A stretch of 24,749 nt of DNA from a virus. Position numbers and translations under genes: made by a program. This document shows positions 21,501-24,749 of the stretch, in pieces. Under the pieces are notes generated by a model. That model saw nothing but the letters and a program-made list of their open reading frames with translations, was not told the DNA's origin and made no database searches. Numbering within the stretch: position 1 is the first letter of the stretch; every line of letters begins with the position of its first letter. Location of the stretch: positions 1-24,749 of IMG/VR virus record IMGVR_UViG_3300042905_004733; one strand, given 5' to 3'.

Positions 21501-21853
21501 CTCACACCTCCGTCATGCCCGCACCGGCAGACGATTCCGCTGGCGCTCGTCTCCACCGTCGCTCTCGCGTCACACTTGACCTCGTACTGGTATCCCGGCG
21601 GGTGATAGGTCTCGATGCACGGCGGAGGTGCCGGAGCAGGAATCGCCGCACACGCGCGAATCGCCTCACCCGTCGCGATGACGACTGAGAGCCCGACGAA
21701 CGCGGACAGGATCCTCGGCGCCCACACGGCACGCTGCGTCGCCTTCGCTTCTTGGTATGCCTTCGCCGCGTCCTTCGCGAGACGCTCCGCCCCGATGTAG
21801 GCCGCTTGCGCGTCCGCGATCGTCGGCTCATGAGGTGTCGTTCTGTAGGTCAT
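21497..21853 (-). CDS. Membrane protein with C-x14-C-x14-C-x-C ectodomain (copy 2)
   Basis: This is a 118-residue protein. Residues 1-42 are a soluble helix rich in Ala/Lys/Glu, residues about 45-66 a membrane helix (RILSAFVGLSVVIATGEAI), then a Pro-rich linker (AIPAPAPPP). The tail has Cys79, Cys94, Cys109 and Cys111. Its tail aligns with the one at 17119-17358 without gaps: same cysteine spacing plus shared Glu, Ser/Thr, Tyr, Val, Ala, Glu and Ile positions. The N-terminal part is longer than in copy 1. ATG is at 21851-21853, overlapping the upstream stop (ATGA). The topology with the tail outside is inferred. Function unknown. Confidence 0.78.
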   Translation of the reverse strand: MTYRTTPHEPTIADAQAAYIGAERLAKDAAKAYQEAKATQRAVWAPRILSAFVGLSVVIATGEAIRACAAIPAPAPPPCIETYHPPGYQYEVKCDARATVETSASGIVCRCGHDGGVR

Positions 21854-22395
21854 GACCCGCTCCTGTACTTCTCGCGCATCTCCGCCTCGCGAATGGCGCG
21901 TTCCTCTCGGGCCCGCTGCTCCGCTCGCTCGACTCGGTCCAGCATCTTGCCGACGACCTCGCGCAGGTTTCGCTCCGTCACGCGTTCGCGGTTGTCGCCG
22001 ATAAGCGACTTGATGCAGACCTCCGATTGCGTGCCACCGATCGATTGCCAAAGCTCGATGCCCGCATTGGCCTTCATCGCTCGCACGAGAAGGCACTCAC
22101 GCTCCGCGAGTTCCTTCGCCTCCCGCTCGGTTCGCTGGTTGATCCGGTAGACGATCGGGCCCGCTTCGTTGAAGCCGATGCCTCGCGCGACGTAGTCGAG
22201 CGTCTGCTCCAGTTCGGCGATGCGCTTGTGCGCCTCGGCAAGGCTATCTGCGAGAGCCACCTTGTCGTGTAGCCCGGCAGCGCCACACGCATCGCGCAGG
22301 TCCTCGACCGTCGCATCGGGCAGCCCGCTCTTGCCCGTCACATCGACGACGAGGCGGACGCGCACCGTCTTGTCCCATTCGATTGGCTTGGTCAT
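21850..22395 (-). CDS. Unknown coiled-coil protein
   Basis: This is a 181-residue protein, not recognised. Residues 1-45 are a folded start (TVRVRLVVDVTGKSGLPDAT), then helices (LAEAHKRIAELEQTLDYVAR; REAKELAERECLLVRAMKAN). It has a long charged C-terminal coiled coil (LREVVGKMLDRVERAEQRAR, then EERAIREAEMREKY). ATG is at 22393-22395, overlapping the upstream stop (ATGA). The sequence further upstream in frame overlaps the zinc-finger gene and is not protein-like. Function unknown. Confidence 0.8.
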   Translation of the reverse strand: MTKPIEWDKTVRVRLVVDVTGKSGLPDATVEDLRDACGAAGLHDKVALADSLAEAHKRIAELEQTLDYVARGIGFNEAGPIVYRINQRTEREAKELAERECLLVRAMKANAGIELWQSIGGTQSEVCIKSLIGDNRERVTERNLREVVGKMLDRVERAEQRAREERAIREAEMREKYRSGS

Positions 22396-22742
22396 CGCGA
22401 CAGTTCTCCAAACTCTGCGAGGGTGTAGATCACCTTCGCCCGCACGTAGGCCGGCTGGATGATGTCTGGCTTGCGGACATAGGCCCACTCCCGCTCGACG
22501 TGGGCGAGCTCCTCGTCGCCAAGGTCGTAAGGCACGATCATCTCCTGCTTCGTGTGATGGCACACGAACAACGAACCGAGCACGCAGAGACGGCACATAC
22601 GGAACTCTGGTGGAGCGCTCGTGTACCAGTTGAAGTCGCGCGGCATGGGAAGCGACAAAGCACGAGCGCGGATGAGGCCAGTGCCGTTGCAGGCTCCGCA
22701 GCGTCTGGCGACGCAGTGGCATGGTGGGTGTCTGAAAATCAT
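22392..22742 (-). CDS. Small zinc-finger protein with DnaJ-type CxxCxGTG motif
   Basis: This is a 116-residue protein. The N-terminus has CHCVARRCGACNGTG (Cys8, 10, 15, 18), where CxxCNGTG resembles one repeat of the DnaJ zinc-binding domain. A second group, MCRLCVLGSLFVCHH (Cys50, 53, 61, His62-63), could complete the metal site. The C-terminal half is acidic and helical (DLGDEELAHVEREWAYVRK). I chose ATG at 22740-22742 because it has GAAGG upstream and follows the promoter at 22769-22796. In-frame sequence further upstream runs back through the helicase gene's end. A role in DNA or protein binding is inferred. Confidence 0.8.
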   Translation of the reverse strand: MIFRHPPCHCVARRCGACNGTGLIRARALSLPMPRDFNWYTSAPPEFRMCRLCVLGSLFVCHHTKQEMIVPYDLGDEELAHVEREWAYVRKPDIIQPAYVRAKVIYTLAEFGELSR

Positions 22743-22768
22743 GCGACTACCTTCGGCATCGTCCCGAC

Positions 22769-22796
22769 AAGGTAGCCATGCGATGCGGACTGTCAA
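22769..22796 (-). promoter_or_regulatory. Promoter with GACAGTCCGC motif ahead of the long operon
   Basis: The minus strand reads TTGACA (22791-22796), 16 bases, then TACCTT (22769-22774), 26 bases before the ATG at 22742. The -35 is a perfect consensus; the -10 is weak, and the spacer is one base short. GACAGTCCGC overlaps the -35 (22785-22794). It lies in the only sizeable gap after the helicase gene. Confidence 0.6.
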
Positions 22797-22810
22797 CACC
22801 TGTAGCGCGG

Positions 22811-24163
22811 TCAGTACCCGTCGAAACCGTCGTCCGAAGAAGACGACGTCGCATCGACGAACGTCGTCAGATCCCCGCGCCATCCGACCGAGACCACGCC
22901 AGGTTGCCCGTTGCGGTACTTCGCCACGATGACCTCCGCCATCTCCGTCTCGCCAGGCTTCGCCTCTGTCTTGTCGTAGTACGCCTGTCGGTAGACGAAC
23001 ATGACCGTGTCCGCGTCTTGCTCGATGGCGCCTGACTCGCGGAGGTGCGCGAGGTTCGGCCGACCGTCCTTCGTCTTCTCCGCCTCGCGAGAGAGCTGCG
23101 ACAGCAGGATTACCGCGACCTTCTCCTGCTTCGCCAAGGTCTTGAGTGCCTTCGTGATGTTCGCGACCTCCTCCTCCCGCGTACCATTCCGCCGAGTCGT
23201 CTCAGGCGTCATGAGCTGAAGATAGTCGATGACCACGGCGCGAAGTGCACCCTTGCCGCGCTTCTCGAGCTCTCGCCGCGTGTGCCTCGCGAAGGCTCGC
23301 ACTTCGCTCAGGGTGAGCCCCGGCTTGTCGACCGTCGCCACGTTGGCCTTGCGGACCTGGTCGAAGGCCCCGACGAACGCCGCACCGTACCGCGCCTGTT
23401 CTCTCACCGCGCGAAGGAACGGCGCGCCAACGGGTCCAGCGATCGCGCGTCTCGCCATCTGGCCGTTCGGCATCTCGAGGGAGCAGAAGAGCGAGTTCCC
23501 GGTCGCCATCGCGTACTGGCTCGCGAGAGACGACTTCCCCATCCCTGGTCGGCCCGCGATGATGACGAGCTCACCGGGCATGATGCGGAGCTTCGCGTCC
23601 AGTTCTGCGATGCCGCTGAACGCGGTCGGCACATCCTCGTTGCCTGTCGTCCGAAGGCTTTCGATCTCTGCCTTCAGTACCTCGTCGACGAAAACCGGCT
23701 TGTACTCGGCCGCGTCGAGCTTCGTGGCAGCCTCGAGCTTGCCCATCGTGTCGCGGATGAACTCCTCGGCCGACAACTTCCCCGCGTACCCGATCGCTTC
23801 CGACTCTTGGAGCGCACGGAGCAGCGCGCGGGATCTCGCAAGGTCGACGACGATCCTGGCGTACTCCTCGGTCTTCCCGAATGAGTACTCCGCTCGGCCA
23901 GGCGTGAAGCTGTCGAACACGTGAGCGTCGACGACACCCGCGTCGCCGTTGCGTCGCACTCGCGCCTGAAGCTGGATGACGTCGGGCACCTTGCCCTCGG
24001 CGACGATGTCCGAGAGTGCCTTCCACGCGCGAGAGTGCGCCTCGGAGTAGAACGCCTCCGGCTTCACCGTCGCGACCAGGCTATCCAGGTCCGCGCCATG
24101 GTCGGAGATCGATGCCGCGATGAGCGCGCACTCGGCCTTCAGGTCATGAGGCGGTGCGCTCAC
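22811..24163 (-). CDS. dnaB: Replicative DNA helicase, DnaB family
   Basis: This is a 450-residue hexameric helicase. The N-terminal domain (1-105) is the DnaB helical collar region (ECALIAASISDHGADLDSLV). The RecA-like domain starts near 180 with AFSGIAELDA and has Walker A GRPGMGKS (204-211), Walker B VVIDYLQLM (310-318), the Gln sensor LLSQLSRE (353-360), then NLAHLRESGAIEQDAD and the KYRNG arginine-finger region (415-419). All key residues are present. The start is GTG at 24161-24163, overlapping the upstream stop (GTGA). It unwinds DNA ahead of the polymerase; no phage polymerase is in this window, so it may work with host enzymes. Confidence 0.95.
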   Translation of the reverse strand: MSAPPHDLKAECALIAASISDHGADLDSLVATVKPEAFYSEAHSRAWKALSDIVAEGKVPDVIQLQARVRRNGDAGVVDAHVFDSFTPGRAEYSFGKTEEYARIVVDLARSRALLRALQESEAIGYAGKLSAEEFIRDTMGKLEAATKLDAAEYKPVFVDEVLKAEIESLRTTGNEDVPTAFSGIAELDAKLRIMPGELVIIAGRPGMGKSSLASQYAMATGNSLFCSLEMPNGQMARRAIAGPVGAPFLRAVREQARYGAAFVGAFDQVRKANVATVDKPGLTLSEVRAFARHTRRELEKRGKGALRAVVIDYLQLMTPETTRRNGTREEEVANITKALKTLAKQEKVAVILLSQLSREAEKTKDGRPNLAHLRESGAIEQDADTVMFVYRQAYYDKTEAKPGETEMAEVIVAKYRNGQPGVVSVGWRGDLTTFVDATSSSSDDGFDGY

Positions 24164-24749
24164 ATGAACCTCCGCGTTTTCGGGGGCGGGGTCGCCTCGC
24201 GCTGTCGTTCCTCTTCGGCCTTCTCGGCATCGACCTTGGCCAGAAAGTCGCCGAGAACGGCCATGCTCTTTGCGGCCTGCTCCTTCTCTGCGGCGAGCTC
24301 CTCCGGCGTCTTCTTCGGTGCCGGCTTCAGGATGCGACGCTCCGGCTTGTGTGCGGTATCACGTCGATCTTGCGACTGGCCGTTGCTCCGCTCGTAGCGC
24401 TGCTCGTTGGTCAGCCACTTGAGCCATTCCGCGGCGCCGAGCTGTCTCGCCTCACCACGCTCACGACAAGCGAAGATGTGCGCGACGAACCGAGCCCACG
24501 AGGCTTTCGGGTCGCCACGGTAGCCGGCCGTCATCTGCGCTGTGCCAACTTGTGCCGTCGCCCAGCCAGGGATCGTTGCGGCAATGGTCGCGAGGTCGTT
24601 CGGGTCGGCCTGAATCGGAGTCGCGCCAGGATGCGTTTTACGGGCCTCGGAGGAGTGAGGTGCGGCATGGGTAGCATCGTGGTGGCGATCGTCCGTTCTC
24701 GGGCCGCTCTCGTTGGCCGGCGAGGGGTCGGCGGTCTCGACCGGATCCG
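24160..24749 (-). CDS. Unknown protein upstream of helicase, cut by window edge
   Basis: The reading frame stays open from its TGA at 24160 to the right edge, with no stop and no ATG beyond an internal one at 24532-24534, so the true start lies outside. At least 196 residues are visible. The first 70 are Pro/Ala/Asp/His-rich and probably disordered (ADPSPANESGPRTDDRHHD). A folded block follows (SWARFVAHIFACRERGEARQ, then AAEWLKWLTNEQRYERSN). A charged coiled coil (TPEELAAEKEQAAKS) ends in PPPKTRRFM. Its coupling to DnaB suggests a replication initiator or helicase loader C-terminus; no family is recognised. Confidence 0.68.
   Translation of the reverse strand, partial: DPVETADPSPANESGPRTDDRHHDATHAAPHSSEARKTHPGATPIQADPNDLATIAATIPGWATAQVGTAQMTAGYRGDPKASWARFVAHIFACRERGEARQLGAAEWLKWLTNEQRYERSNGQSQDRRDTAHKPERRILKPAPKKTPEELAAEKEQAAKSMAVLGDFLAKVDAEKAEEERQREATPPPKTRRFM

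Noticed and set aside
1-24749. CRISPR array, tRNA or rRNA
   Set aside because: I saw no regularly spaced repeats, no cloverleaf with CCA-type end and no ribosomal RNA-like stretch on either strand.

Overview
The window is one strand-consistent block of a tailed double-stranded DNA phage or prophage. Every gene I accept is read from the minus strand, so transcription runs from high to low coordinates. Base composition is GC-rich, many genes start with GTG, and Shine-Dalgarno sequences of the AAGGAGG type are common. This fits a GC-rich Gram-negative or similar host; I cannot name the host from the sequence. I see no integrase, transposase, lysogeny repressor, lysis gene, tRNA or attachment site, so prophage versus free phage is undecided.

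Right half (about 15.9-24.7 kb): replication and accessory genes. In transcription order: a protein cut by the right edge, a DnaB helicase, a small zinc-finger protein, a coiled-coil protein, a cysteine-rich membrane protein, an unknown protein, a RuvC-like resolvase, two small unknown proteins and a dUTPase. A DUF2158 protein and a complete DNA polymerase sliding clamp (DnaN) follow. The block ends with an unknown 214-residue protein, a second cysteine-rich membrane protein, a DNA-binding-like coiled-coil protein and two small unknown proteins. Most neighbours overlap by 1-4 bases (ATGA, GTGA, TGATG), which suggests translationally coupled operons. A strong hairpin terminator at 15858-15892 closes the block.

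A 488-base non-coding stretch (15497-15984) separates this from the left half.

Left half (1-15.5 kb): virion genes in standard order. These are terminase small and large subunits, a Mu gp29-type (DUF935) portal, a prohead protease with a nested scaffold, a decoration protein, the major capsid protein, head-completion and neck proteins, a tail terminator fused to an IPT/TIG domain, the contractile sheath, the tail tube, tail-assembly chaperones with a -1 frameshift site, the tape measure, and the first 22 codons of a baseplate-side gene. Several morphogenesis genes resemble those of transposable phage Mu, but the replication genes indicate DnaB/DnaN-dependent theta-type replication instead of transposition.

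The most interesting signals are: (1) two paralogous small membrane proteins sharing an exact C-x14-C-x14-C-x-C ectodomain; (2) a 10-base motif, GACAGTCCGC, found only just upstream of genes that follow intergenic gaps; (3) a textbook T-TTT-TTC slippery heptamer in the tail chaperone gene; and (4) an internal ribosome site that would produce a free scaffold from the protease gene.
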